In this document: piece by piece, positions 17,381 to 25,853 of the stretch | Position numbering within the stretch: the stretch's first letter is position 1 | Layout of the letters: every line of letters starts with the position of its first letter | Assembly: GCF_000743525.1 (NCBI RefSeq) | Contig: NZ_JQGK01000013.1 | Location: 1 to 64,000 of the forward strand | Origin: Sulfurospirillum sp. SCADC | GTDB lineage: Bacteria > Campylobacterota > Campylobacteria > Campylobacterales > Sulfurospirillaceae | DNA length: 64,000 nt | Direction: 5' to 3' | The notes under the pieces: generated by a model | Told to the model about the DNA's origin: nothing | The model's database searches: none | What the model saw: the letters and a program-made list of their open reading frames with translations, nothing else | Position numbers and translations under genes: made by a program

Positions 17381-17947
17381 ATGATTATCTACATTCACGG
17401 ATTTGGCTCGAGTGGAGAAGCGATTAAAGCAAAACTGCTTCGTGCGTATTGCCACGAAAATAAGATTCCCTTCATTGCACCCTCTTTGCCGACGATTCCT
17501 GATCTTGCGATTAACACGCTGAGTGAACTGATCGAATCGTATCAAGAGCCAGTCTATCTGATGGGCTCATCTTTGGGTGGGTATTACGCGCTTTATTTGA
17601 GTGACAAATACAACCTTAAAGCCGTACTCATTAACCCTGCGGTCAATGCACCCGAAACACTACAGCAAGCCCTTGGGCATGGAGTCAATTACTACGATAA
17701 TAGCGCGTATGAGTGGAATGCGTCGCATCTGGAGATGTTGGAGAGCTATGAGATTGAAGAGCCCAATCTTGAGAATCTCTTTGTCTTGCTCCAAAAAGGC
17801 GATGAGGTCTTAGACTATGAAGAGGCGCTTGATGTTTTAGAAGGTGCGAAAATGATCGTCGAAGAGGGTGGCAATCACAGCTTTGAAGGGCTGGATCGCC
17901 ACATTAGTACTATTCAACGCTTTTTCGGCGTCGCTTTAAAATTGTAA
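17381..17947 (+). CDS. YqiA-like alpha/beta-hydrolase (UPF0227 esterase)
   Basis: The 188-residue protein begins MIIYIHGFGSSG, has the nucleophile elbow MGSSLGGYYALYLS (GxSxG) and a late catalytic His in GGNHSFEG. The Asp acid lies in the QKGDEVLDYEEAL segment. It matches the small YqiA esterases of unknown natural substrate. The start follows CAGGAGAAAACA. The 3' end overlaps the convergent transporter gene by 38 bp. Confidence 0.85.
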   Translation: MIIYIHGFGSSGEAIKAKLLRAYCHENKIPFIAPSLPTIPDLAINTLSELIESYQEPVYLMGSSLGGYYALYLSDKYNLKAVLINPAVNAPETLQQALGHGVNYYDNSAYEWNASHLEMLESYEIEEPNLENLFVLLQKGDEVLDYEEALDVLEGAKMIVEEGGNHSFEGLDRHISTIQRFFGVALKL

Positions 17948-18809
17948 TATTATTGAGCATTTTAACCGCAAAAAGCGTTAAAATCGTTCCGATGATGATG
18001 AAAAAATCTACTGTTTCGCCTAAGAAAATGGCGCTCAGTCCAATGGCGGAAAACGGTACCAAAAAGACGAACGAACTCACCTCGGCTGCACCTAATTTTT
18101 CAATGCCTAAAAAGAAAATGGTATTGGCAAATGTGGAAGCAGCGAGGGAGATCAACAGGATGTTCATCCAAAAAATGCCATCAAACGTCGAAAAAGGCAT
18201 CGCGCTGATGTCTACAAACAAAACCCAATCCAACACAACGGACATGATGTACATGTAAAAGGTAAACACTATCGGCGAAATCTTCGTTGATTTGGAGCTG
18301 ATAATCGTCAGAACCGCCCATAAAAGTGCCGCAAGGAAAAAATAGAGATTTTGAATCAGCAAAATATGAGCAAGATCAAACGTCCAAATATGAAGCATCG
18401 TCAAAACACCCACCGCGCCCAAACCAAGGGCAAACAGGTCTTTAGAACTCACCTTTTTAACACCCATCAAAGCAAGTAACACAAAGGTTAAAATAGGAAT
18501 CATCGTCGTCACCATCGCCCCACCCAAGGAAGCGGTACCAAACTTGGTCCCAAGGTAATAGTATTTGTTGTAAAAGATCAACGCAAGGGCGACTAAAACC
18601 ACCAATCCAAAGCTTTTGAGGTCAATTTTGAATGAATGTTTCAGCCAAATAATAATGGGAACCATCGTAATCGCCGTGATGCCAAAGCGCAATAAGATCA
18701 TCTCATACGCACTGATATAATGCCCTAAAACTTTCACATTAACCCACGAACCACCCCATGCGAGCATCGCGATGAAGAGTAAAAAAAAGAAAAGATTTTT
18801 CTGTGTCAT
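17910..18809 (-). CDS. EamA/DMT-family transporter
   Basis: The 299-residue integral membrane protein starts at ATG 18809 behind AAGGAG (MTQKNLFFFLLFIAMLAWGGSW). An open frame further upstream is not used, because it lacks a ribosome site and overlaps the AraC gene. About ten membrane helices in two EamA repeats are visible. The substrate is a metabolite or amino acid that cannot be told from sequence. An AraC-type regulator is encoded just upstream in the same direction, a common regulator-exporter pairing. Confidence 0.85.
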   Translation of the reverse strand: MTQKNLFFFLLFIAMLAWGGSWVNVKVLGHYISAYEMILLRFGITAITMVPIIIWLKHSFKIDLKSFGLVVLVALALIFYNKYYYLGTKFGTASLGGAMVTTMIPILTFVLLALMGVKKVSSKDLFALGLGAVGVLTMLHIWTFDLAHILLIQNLYFFLAALLWAVLTIISSKSTKISPIVFTFYMYIMSVVLDWVLFVDISAMPFSTFDGIFWMNILLISLAASTFANTIFFLGIEKLGAAEVSSFVFLVPFSAIGLSAIFLGETVDFFIIIGTILTLFAVKMLNNITILKRRRKSVE

Positions 18810-18846
18810 AGCCAACTCCTTGGCGAAAAGTGTACTCTTTTTGAGA

Positions 18847-19647
18847 TTAGGTGTATAGAATAAAATTGCTTTTTTGAAGCAGTGTTTTGGGTGAATAACC
18901 GTAAATTTTGCGAAAAGAGCGGATGAAATGTGACTGATCGCTAAAGCCGGCATGCAATCCTGCAAGGCTTAAGGATTCGCCTTCAAGCATGAGCGTTTTG
19001 GCTTTGCAAATGCGCTCCGCGATGATGTATTGGTGTGGGGTAAGACCTGTGTGATGGGTAAAAAGCCTGAGAAAATGGTACTTACTCACCTTAGCCGTGA
19101 TGGCAAGCGCGTCTAGACTCATGTCGGAAGCAATGTTGTCATGAATGTACTCTAGTACGAGCGACATCGCTTGGGAATCATTACATGTAAACGGATAAGG
19201 CGTAGCGTGATGCGCGAAATGCGCGATGAGATAAGAGAGGGCGTCGATGAGTTTGGACTCCACAAGCATCGTCGCTTCGTTGGTGTAAACTGCTTGAAAA
19301 AAGAGGAACAACCGAGCATAGAGTTCATTATCTTGGATGATGTGTTTCTCAAAAATAGGCATCTTTTTCTCGCCGTACATCTGCTCATACAAGCTGCTTA
19401 AAAGCTCCACATTGGGGTAAAAATTGGTGTACTGCCACGCGTGAGAATCCCCACCGTGAATTTCACCAGGGTTGATGATGCGAGCCGATCGCTCATACGC
19501 TTGGGTGATTTTATGCTCATGAAGCGACGTAAACATGCCATGGTGCGTTAGCCCAATCGTGTAAGTGTCGTGAAAATGGCAGGAAAAATTACTGGTCGAA
19601 TCGGCGATATTTTCAAACGCCGTGTTGTTTAGTAACGTGGAATTCAT
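18847..19647 (-). CDS. AraC-family transcriptional regulator
   Basis: The 266-residue protein has an N-terminal cupin-like sensing domain (about 20-150, with HFHDTYTIGLTHHG and INPGEIHGGDSH). The C-terminal AraC DNA-binding domain of two HTH motifs lies at about 165-262 (DALAITAKVSKYHFLRLF, then AGFSDQSHFIRSFRKIYGYSP). It probably controls the adjacent EamA transporter in response to a small ligand. A TTACATGTAA palindrome lies inside it at 19181-19190. Confidence 0.9.
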   Translation of the reverse strand: MNSTLLNNTAFENIADSTSNFSCHFHDTYTIGLTHHGMFTSLHEHKITQAYERSARIINPGEIHGGDSHAWQYTNFYPNVELLSSLYEQMYGEKKMPIFEKHIIQDNELYARLFLFFQAVYTNEATMLVESKLIDALSYLIAHFAHHATPYPFTCNDSQAMSLVLEYIHDNIASDMSLDALAITAKVSKYHFLRLFTHHTGLTPHQYIIAERICKAKTLMLEGESLSLAGLHAGFSDQSHFIRSFRKIYGYSPKTLLQKSNFILYT

Positions 19648-19662
19648 GGCAAAACTCTGTTT

Positions 19663-20061
19663 TTAATAGCGTGTAAATTTCACCGCTTGCGCTTTGCCTT
19701 CGATGCCACTCACGCGATTCCACGAGGCGCCAAGTTTGGTGTAACGCACAAAAATGAGTGCGTCTGCACCTTTTTTCAAGGCTTCCTCTTTGAGTTTTGT
19801 TTCCGCTTCCGCTTGGGTCGGCTCTTCGCCCCATGGGTTCAGTTTGGTAAGCGTCACGCTGACTTCACCAAGGCTAGAATAGGGGCGATCGGTAATGTCA
19901 AGATCGTACATCAAAACCGTATTGGGCAGGACAATTTTAACGTCGGTAACCGTAGGTGTGGGAGTTTCAGGCGCTTTTTGGCTCCAAAAATTATAGTTAA
20001 AACTCATGCTACAGCCTGAAAAAAATGCGACACTCATCACGATGACCAACCACTGTTTCAT
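19663..20061 (-). CDS. Small lipoprotein of unknown function
   Basis: The 132-residue protein has a lipoprotein signal with lipobox FSGC (Cys at about residue 17), then a short beta-rich domain. The C-terminal part resembles heavy-metal-binding or YbjQ-like small periplasmic domains (ETKLKEEALKKGADALIFVRY), with an alternation of helix and strand. It is probably anchored in the outer or inner membrane facing the periplasm. No operon partner helps assign a role. Confidence 0.7.
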   Translation of the reverse strand: MKQWLVIVMSVAFFSGCSMSFNYNFWSQKAPETPTPTVTDVKIVLPNTVLMYDLDITDRPYSSLGEVSVTLTKLNPWGEEPTQAEAETKLKEEALKKGADALIFVRYTKLGASWNRVSGIEGKAQAVKFTRY

Positions 20062-20104
20062 CCTTCACTCCTTAAAAATCATACGACAGTCTAGCAAAAC
20101 TGTG

Positions 20105-20602
20105 TTAATGTTTTACATGTAAGCTTTTGATCTTCCATAAAATAATCACACGCACTAAAAAAACACCACTCAAAAGACCATAACACAGACTCACTCCAAG
20201 AATAAACCACAGCTCAGAAACCACGGGTAATTGACGAGCAAGCATGACTCCTACAGCAAATTTCAACCCAAAAAGAACCATCATCCAACCCAACCAAAGC
20301 CAACTCCCTTTGATCGCAAAGGCATTGTGTTCTTCCATATAAACAGCATTGTAAAAAGCTCTTATGCGAATGCCCAGTGCCATCACCATCATCATCCCAA
20401 GACTCCATGCAACCACACCCATACTCATGCCAAAAGCTGACACAACGCCATAAATAGAAAAAAGCACCATCACGAGAGGAAGTATCAATGCCCTAACATA
20501 GGGAACAATACGATCACGACTCTGCATCCACCCCAACCCTAGCAGGAGCACAAAAAGCAGATAAACCCACATCGGTGTTCGCTCCAAAATTACTATCAAC
20601 AT
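20105..20602 (-). CDS. Multi-pass inner-membrane protein
   Basis: The 165-residue hydrophobic protein shows about five membrane helices (for example MWVYLLFVLLLGLGW and LWFILGVSLCYGLLSGVFLV). It recalls small DUF6622-like membrane proteins, but I cannot assign a function. The C-terminus ends KSLHVKH, encoded across a TTACATGTAA palindrome at 20113-20122. It is divergent from the AMMECR1 gene, with both promoters in 20603-20669. Confidence 0.7.
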   Translation of the reverse strand: MLIVILERTPMWVYLLFVLLLGLGWMQSRDRIVPYVRALILPLVMVLFSIYGVVSAFGMSMGVVAWSLGMMMVMALGIRIRAFYNAVYMEEHNAFAIKGSWLWLGWMMVLFGLKFAVGVMLARQLPVVSELWFILGVSLCYGLLSGVFLVRVIILWKIKSLHVKH

Positions 20603-20669
20603 TCATACTCCTTTTTGTATAACCTATCAGCCATTTTATCCTATAATCATACTCTGATAAGGAGTTACT

Positions 20670-21212
20670 ATGCAAAACGTGATTCTAGCGATTGCCAAAC
20701 AGGCGATCCAAGACGGCTTTGAGCACACGTCCACGATCGATACAAATGCACTTCTCACACAGTATCCTGAATTTTCCAAACCCAAAGCGACCTTTGTAAC
20801 GCTCACGCTTGATGGTCAGCTTCGTGGCTGCATCGGCTCGCTCATCGCGCATCGTCCTCTTTTAGACGACCTGATCCACAATGCCAAAGCCGCCGCGTTT
20901 GATGACCCACGTTTTTATCCGCTGAGTCTTGAAGAGTTTTTACATGTAAGCATCGAAGTCTCGCTTTTGAGTGAGCCTGAAGTCGTTGAATACCGCGATA
21001 TTGACGATCTCAAATCCAAAATTACCGCTGGGATGGATGGCATCATTCTTCAAAAAGGAGAGCGAAAAGCGACCTTTTTACCCCAAGTGTGGGAACAACT
21101 GCCCACCTTTGAGCTTTTCTTCTCGCATCTGTGCCAAAAAGCAGGGCTAGATGCGAACTGTTTAGAAAATCATCCCGATATTTCGCGCTACAGGGTCCAA
21201 AAGGTAAAATAA
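20670..21212 (+). CDS. amrA: AmmeMemoRadiSam system protein A (AMMECR1 domain)
   Basis: The 180-residue protein matches the AMMECR1 family: KATFVTLTLDGQLRGCIGSL at residues about 34-53 holds the invariant LRGCIG, and KAAAFDDPRF-PLS follows. Human AMMECR1 is the eukaryotic relative. The biochemical role is not established. It starts behind AAGGAG, and its TAA overlaps the ATG of the radical SAM gene by one base. The three genes form the conserved AMMECR1-radical SAM-MEMO set. Confidence 0.93.
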   Translation: MQNVILAIAKQAIQDGFEHTSTIDTNALLTQYPEFSKPKATFVTLTLDGQLRGCIGSLIAHRPLLDDLIHNAKAAAFDDPRFYPLSLEEFLHVSIEVSLLSEPEVVEYRDIDDLKSKITAGMDGIILQKGERKATFLPQVWEQLPTFELFFSHLCQKAGLDANCLENHPDISRYRVQKVK

Positions 21213-22204
21213 TGGACTATTTTAAAGCGGAAGGTACACGTCTGGTTTGCTTGCTCTGCGCGCACTATTGCCACCTCAAAGAGGGACAAACAGGGCTGTG
21301 CGGTGTGAATAAAAACGTAGATGGCACTATCCAAAACCTCGTGTACGGCTACCCTGTAGCATTACATGTAGACCCTGTGGAGAAAAAACCACTCTACCAT
21401 TTTTTACCCGACACCAGAACCCTTTCACTGGGAACCATCGGCTGTAACTTTACCTGTTCCTTTTGCCAAAACTGGAGCATTTCCCAAGAAAAATCCTTAC
21501 ATGTAAAAGAGTTTATCGCACCCGAACAGATTATCGAGATGGCACTCAAATACGAATGCGCCTCCATCGCCTACACCTACAATGAACCGACCATTTTTTA
21601 CCCATACGCCCATGACATCGCTCTTTTGGCACATGAGAGAGGTATTAAAAACATCTTCGTGACCAACGGTTTTGAATCCCCTGAGGTGATCAACGATATG
21701 AAAGGCATCATTGACGCAGCCAATGTTGATCTCAAATCGTTCAACCACAACTACTACAAAAAAGAGCTTGGCGGTGGGCTTGAAACCGTTTTGGAAAACC
21801 TCAAACATTTCAAACGAAACGGCATCTGGGTCGAAGTGACCACGCTGATCGTTCCTACCAAAAATGACTCGGACGCTGAACTAACCTCTATCGCATCGTT
21901 TATTGCCAAAGAGCTTGGCGTTGAAACACCGTGGCATATTAGCGCTTTTCATCCTGATTACCACGAGCAAGGGCTTCTTGCAACCTCCATCGAAACACTC
22001 AAACGTGCCGAAACCCTTGGCAAAGCCGCAGGACTCAAACACATCTACATTGGAAATGTCGGACTTGAAAACCCGACGAGATGCGTTACATGTAACGCTG
22101 TTTTAATCAAGCGCAAACGCTTTGAGGTGATGGAAAACCATCTGATCGATGGCGGATGTTGTCCAAAATGTAAAACCAAACTCGCAGGAGTTTTTGATGA
22201 ATAA
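21212..22204 (+). CDS. amrS: AmmeMemoRadiSam system radical SAM enzyme
   Basis: The 330-residue protein starts at ATG 21212 (MDYFKAEGTRLVCLLCAHYC). It has an N-terminal cysteine cluster (CLLCAHYCHLKEGQTGLCGV) and the radical SAM motif CNFTCSFC (CxxxCxxC) at about residue 75. A C-terminal CVTCN/CCPKC pair resembles a rubredoxin-like or auxiliary metal site. It is related to PflA-type activases but the substrate is unknown. Translation is coupled on both sides: one base overlaps amrA and eight bases overlap amrB. It carries TTACATGTAA at 21497-21506 and 22086-22095. Confidence 0.93.
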   Translation: MDYFKAEGTRLVCLLCAHYCHLKEGQTGLCGVNKNVDGTIQNLVYGYPVALHVDPVEKKPLYHFLPDTRTLSLGTIGCNFTCSFCQNWSISQEKSLHVKEFIAPEQIIEMALKYECASIAYTYNEPTIFYPYAHDIALLAHERGIKNIFVTNGFESPEVINDMKGIIDAANVDLKSFNHNYYKKELGGGLETVLENLKHFKRNGIWVEVTTLIVPTKNDSDAELTSIASFIAKELGVETPWHISAFHPDYHEQGLLATSIETLKRAETLGKAAGLKHIYIGNVGLENPTRCVTCNAVLIKRKRFEVMENHLIDGGCCPKCKTKLAGVFDE

Positions 22205-22991
22205 ACACCGTAAATCAGCCGTTGCAGGCATGTTTTATCCCGATCATTGTGCTGAGATCAAGCACTTTATCGACCATTTTACCAAAGCGATGCCATCGTT
22301 GGAACTGGATGTTACCCCTCGTGCACTCATTGTGCCTCACGCAGGTTACATCTACAGCGGCTACACCGCCAATCTTGCGTACCACTACGTCGCTTCAAAA
22401 CGTGCCGACATAAAGCGTGTGGTCGTCCTAGGGCCCAGTCATCGCATCTATGTCGCGGGTGCATCCATCGCCTTGTTTGAGAGCTACCACACGCCATGCG
22501 GTGACATCGAAATCGACCTCGAATTCAGCCATGCGCTTACAAAACAGTTCGCTTTTCTAAGCTTCAATCCGCTCGCACACGAAGAGCACTCCACCGAAGT
22601 ACAGATGCCTTTCATTCGCCACTACTTTAAACACGCCAAGGTCGTTGAAATCGTCTATGGTGACATCACGCATGGTGAACTCTCACGCTTGATCGACGAC
22701 GTGCTAAGCGATGAGAAAACGCTTCTGGTCATCAGCACCGATCTGAGCCATTTTTACACCGAAGAAGAGGCGAACAAACGTGACAATCTCTGCATCGATG
22801 CCATCTCGCATCTTGATCTTCACGCCCTCTCACACGGCTGTGAAGCGTGTGGCATAACAGGCGTAAAAGCGATGGTACAAAGCGCACTGATGCACCATTT
22901 TCAAGCCCATTTTTTAGACTACCGTACCAGTTATGCACGCAGCAACGATGCCAGTCGTGTGGTGGGTTATGCTTCGTTTGTGATTGGTTAA
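22197..22991 (+). CDS. amrB: AmmeMemoRadiSam system protein B (MEMO1-like)
   Basis: The 264-residue protein starts at ATG 22197 (MNKHRKSAVAGMFYPDHC). It has the MEMO/class III dioxygenase-like fold signatures: VPHAGYIYSG, LGPSHR, EHSTEVQMPF and STDLSHF, with conserved His and Asp residues that line a metal pocket. Human MEMO1 is related and binds metal. Enzyme activity in bacteria is not established. It is the last gene of the amrA-amrS-amrB operon, and the methyltransferase gene starts 43 bp later. Confidence 0.92.
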   Translation: MNKHRKSAVAGMFYPDHCAEIKHFIDHFTKAMPSLELDVTPRALIVPHAGYIYSGYTANLAYHYVASKRADIKRVVVLGPSHRIYVAGASIALFESYHTPCGDIEIDLEFSHALTKQFAFLSFNPLAHEEHSTEVQMPFIRHYFKHAKVVEIVYGDITHGELSRLIDDVLSDEKTLLVISTDLSHFYTEEEANKRDNLCIDAISHLDLHALSHGCEACGITGVKAMVQSALMHHFQAHFLDYRTSYARSNDASRVVGYASFVIG

Positions 22992-23034
22992 AACGGATGT
23001 GCTATACTTTTGCATTCCCAGGCAAAGGTCATTA

Positions 23035-23649
23035 ATGCAACCCAAAAAAGATTATTTTCATGAAAAATCAAAACAGTATGAAAAAGAAGCGGCACGAACG
23101 AACAATGTCAAGAACATTGGTGAAGCTATTTTAGAGAGACTCACGTATGACAAAACAACAACCCATGTGATGGATTTTGGCTCAGGCACAGGGCTTTTGA
23201 CCGAGCAGATTGCTCCACATGTGCGCAAAATGACGACCATTGATATTTCCCCTTCGATGAATGAAGCGCTTCGTGCCAAAAAAGAGCAATTGGGGTGCGA
23301 ACTCAACATGCTTGAACTTGACTTGGTCAGCAGCGAACTGGAAGAGCGATATGATGGCATCATCTCTTCGATGACGATTCACCATGTTGAAGATGTGCAG
23401 GCTCTTTTTCACAAATTTTACCGCTTGCTCAACAGCGGAGGCACCATCGCCCTGGCAGATTTGGACAAGGAAGATGGCACGTTTCACACCGAAGATATGG
23501 GTGTGTTTCACTTTGGCTTTGAGCAAGAGGTGTTTGCGGCTTGGGCTCACAATGCAGGATTTCAAGATGTTACCATTGAGATTGTCAGCGTGGCGAAAAA
23601 ATCGTATGGAGAATACCCTATCTTTTTACTCACCGCATCCAAGCAGTAA
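23035..23649 (+). CDS. Class I SAM-dependent methyltransferase
   Basis: The 204-residue protein starts at ATG 23035 (MQPKKDYFHEKSKQYEKEAA). The SAM-binding motif I is VMDFGSGTGLLTEQI, the acidic loop is IDISPSMNEAL, and motif IV is SSMTIHHV. It resembles UbiE/Coq5-like small-molecule methyltransferases, but the substrate is unknown. A possible -10 (TATACT, about 23002-23007) sits between it and amrB, so it may have its own promoter. A hairpin follows the stop codon. Confidence 0.85.
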   Translation: MQPKKDYFHEKSKQYEKEAARTNNVKNIGEAILERLTYDKTTTHVMDFGSGTGLLTEQIAPHVRKMTTIDISPSMNEALRAKKEQLGCELNMLELDLVSSELEERYDGIISSMTIHHVEDVQALFHKFYRLLNSGGTIALADLDKEDGTFHTEDMGVFHFGFEQEVFAAWAHNAGFQDVTIEIVSVAKKSYGEYPIFLLTASKQ

Positions 23650-23657
23650 AAAACCCT

Positions 23658-23685
23658 GTTGTGAAATGCTCCTACATTTCACAAC
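23658..23685 (+). terminator. Hairpin after the methyltransferase gene
   Basis: GTTGTGAAATG (23658-23668) pairs perfectly with CATTTCACAAC (23675-23685) around a 6-nt loop, starting 8 bp after the stop codon. There is no U-tract, so it may act as a processing or stabilising hairpin rather than a classical terminator. Confidence 0.5.
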
Positions 23686-23981
23686 ACTATCACCTAACTT
23701 TAAATCAAAATTCCTCTTTCAAAGACCTTTTTTTGCGCATACACGCTTTACATGTAAAGCTACATTGACGATAAATTGATCCTATAAAATTCTTAACGTT
23801 TCAAAATGTAACTTATTTTTTACACAATATTTTAATTTCTTTATATTTTTTGAACTTACATCCAAAATTGAACTATTTTAAGCGTAATTTAGTAACAGTT
23901 AAAAATTTTCCACACTTTTTTTGCTCAATATGAGAGGGAAACGATGCTATTTATTGGTGTCAAAAACCTCATTGAAAGAGG
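23686..23981. other. Gene-free AT-rich interval between convergent genes
   Basis: I see no credible gene here. It holds one TTACATGTAA palindrome (23748-23757) and long T/A-rich stretches. A 60-codon frame beginning at 23944 runs into aclA antisense and is not supported. Confidence 0.6.
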
Positions 23982-24012
23982 CAATAAGAGGATTTTAGAA
24001 CCCCTTATTGCG
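23982..24012 (-). terminator. Hairpin downstream of aclA
   Basis: On the minus strand GCAATAAGGG pairs with a near-complement (CCTCTTATTGC) about 15-45 bp after the aclA stop, followed by CTCTTTC. One mismatch lies in the stem. It probably terminates the mdh-acl transcript. Confidence 0.45.
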
Positions 24013-24025
24013 AAAAGTCTACTTC

Positions 24026-25843
24026 TTAGAGCTCGTCAGCAAGCGTTACATTGTACAAAATGTCGTCCGTTGGGTGACGATACATCGGCATACCTAAGCG
24101 TTTTTCATCCAAGATGTGCCCGATAAAGCCGATGGAGCGACCCACAACAAAGAGTGCATTGAGCGTTCCTGTCTCGATGAAGGTGTCGATTTCATCTTCA
24201 CTGTAGCCCAAAGAGCGCCACATATCGACCATCAAAACACCGATGGTGCCATCGACATTGAGGATGAGGTTGTCTTTTTTAGAGGTGGTGATTTTCTCAA
24301 CTTCAAGCGCAAATTCCAGTAGCGGTGTCTTTGGAAAATGCGCTCTAGCATACTGCTTTAACCCCGATACCCTCAGGTCAGGATTGCGTACCGACTTCAC
24401 ACGATGCCCAATGCCAGAGATGGTTTTGCCCTCTTTTTTCATGTACTCCAAAAATTCATCTGGGCTCATGCCTCTGTCGTTAGCGTATTTGAAATAGCGT
24501 GCCGCATCGTCTATCGCACCGCCAAAACGAGGTCCTATTGTAAGAAGACCACTGACCAACGCACTGATGACATCTTTGCCTGCACGGGCGGTAACTTTGG
24601 CATTGTGCGCTCCTGAAACGGCAGGGCCGTGATCGGCAACGGTTTTGATAACGGTTTCAAGATAATCCGTCGCCCATTTGGGGTAGCGTTTTTTGAACCA
24701 TAGCAGCGCAATCACATCACCAATGCCAAAGCCCGTTTCAGGCGTTGCCACGGAGCTGATAGGATAGCCTGCATAAGTTGCCTCATCGCCTCTGTCATCT
24801 GAAATCGTACAGATAAACTCTTTTCCTCGGCGTATTTTAGGGATACTTCGAAGCTCAGGCTCGACGATTTTTTCAATCACGCCTTGTTCGCAAAGCATCG
24901 TGTACACCCTAGCGATGGTATGAGGCAAATCATTAAAACTTGCAGGTACATGTAAACCAGCTTCTGCCATCGCTTTATTTTTAGCCCCTGCCGTTTCAGC
25001 ATCCGCATTGGCGGATGCGCCTGCATGTCCAAACTGAACCCCTGAGCTAAAATACTTCGCAATCGTTCCGATACACCACGCAATCACGGGCTTTTTGATG
25101 CGCCCTGATTTGACCGCTTCGATGACTTTGTACTCTTCCAGTCCCCCAACTTCGCCAAGAAGCACCAAGTATTTGACATGAGGATTGTCTTCCATGCGAA
25201 GGAGATTGTCGATGAAAACAGAGCCCACAAAACGATCCCCACCAATCGCAATGCCCTCAGCAATGCCATCCGCGTGCATCGCGATAATATTGCCAAGCTC
25301 GTTAAAAAGCCCACCTGAGCGCGTGACAAGCCCACACGAACCTGCTCGATGAAGCTTTGAAGCAATGATATTTTCAATCGTTCCGCCGATATTGGCGATT
25401 TTAAACGCGCCTGGAGCAATGCCACCCACCGTGGCAGGGCCTATAATCACAACACCTGCATCACGCCCTGCTTGGTTCATCTTTCGAGCAAGCCTCTCAG
25501 GAATGCCCTCTGCTGTGACCATAATCATCCTAAACTGCCCTTTGATCCCAATCGCCTCCATACTCACCTCATACGCGGTGCGAAACGAGGCAAAATTAAG
25601 CAAAATATCCGCCTGTGGATAAGCATGTGCAGCATCGGCAGTGTTTCTAAAAACAGGTACCATGATCTCATCGGCACCGTAAAAAAACTTTTCAAATTTG
25701 TTGTTCGATGTAGGTGCGACAATCGCCGCCACAGAGGGTTTTGAACGATTAATCGTGTAATCATAATCCAGCATTCTTTGAATGGCACTGGTGTTGAGAT
25801 TCCAAAAAATGGCCTGTGTCTCTTGAGTAAATAAAGCGCTCAT
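24026..25843 (-). CDS. aclA: ATP-citrate lyase, large (alpha) subunit
   Basis: The 605-residue protein combines a succinyl-CoA-synthetase alpha-like part (about 1-330) with a citrate-synthase-like part (about 350-605). The phosphorylated His is H273 in VQFGHAGASANAD. The citrate-synthase-like end includes ISGIGHRVKSVRNPD. The enzyme splits citrate with ATP and CoA to acetyl-CoA and oxaloacetate, the key step of the reductive TCA cycle. I chose ATG 25843 (MSALFTQE) because AAGGAG lies seven bases upstream; this leaves 10 bp after aclB. It is cytoplasmic and works as a complex with AclB. Confidence 0.94.
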   Translation of the reverse strand: MSALFTQETQAIFWNLNTSAIQRMLDYDYTINRSKPSVAAIVAPTSNNKFEKFFYGADEIMVPVFRNTADAAHAYPQADILLNFASFRTAYEVSMEAIGIKGQFRMIMVTAEGIPERLARKMNQAGRDAGVVIIGPATVGGIAPGAFKIANIGGTIENIIASKLHRAGSCGLVTRSGGLFNELGNIIAMHADGIAEGIAIGGDRFVGSVFIDNLLRMEDNPHVKYLVLLGEVGGLEEYKVIEAVKSGRIKKPVIAWCIGTIAKYFSSGVQFGHAGASANADAETAGAKNKAMAEAGLHVPASFNDLPHTIARVYTMLCEQGVIEKIVEPELRSIPKIRRGKEFICTISDDRGDEATYAGYPISSVATPETGFGIGDVIALLWFKKRYPKWATDYLETVIKTVADHGPAVSGAHNAKVTARAGKDVISALVSGLLTIGPRFGGAIDDAARYFKYANDRGMSPDEFLEYMKKEGKTISGIGHRVKSVRNPDLRVSGLKQYARAHFPKTPLLEFALEVEKITTSKKDNLILNVDGTIGVLMVDMWRSLGYSEDEIDTFIETGTLNALFVVGRSIGFIGHILDEKRLGMPMYRHPTDDILYNVTLADEL

Positions 25844-25853
25844 TTTTTTCTCC

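Noticed and set aside
23944-24126. 60-codon plus-strand frame after the methyltransferase
   Set aside because: It overlaps the aclA end antisense and the terminator hairpin, and has no homology I recognise.
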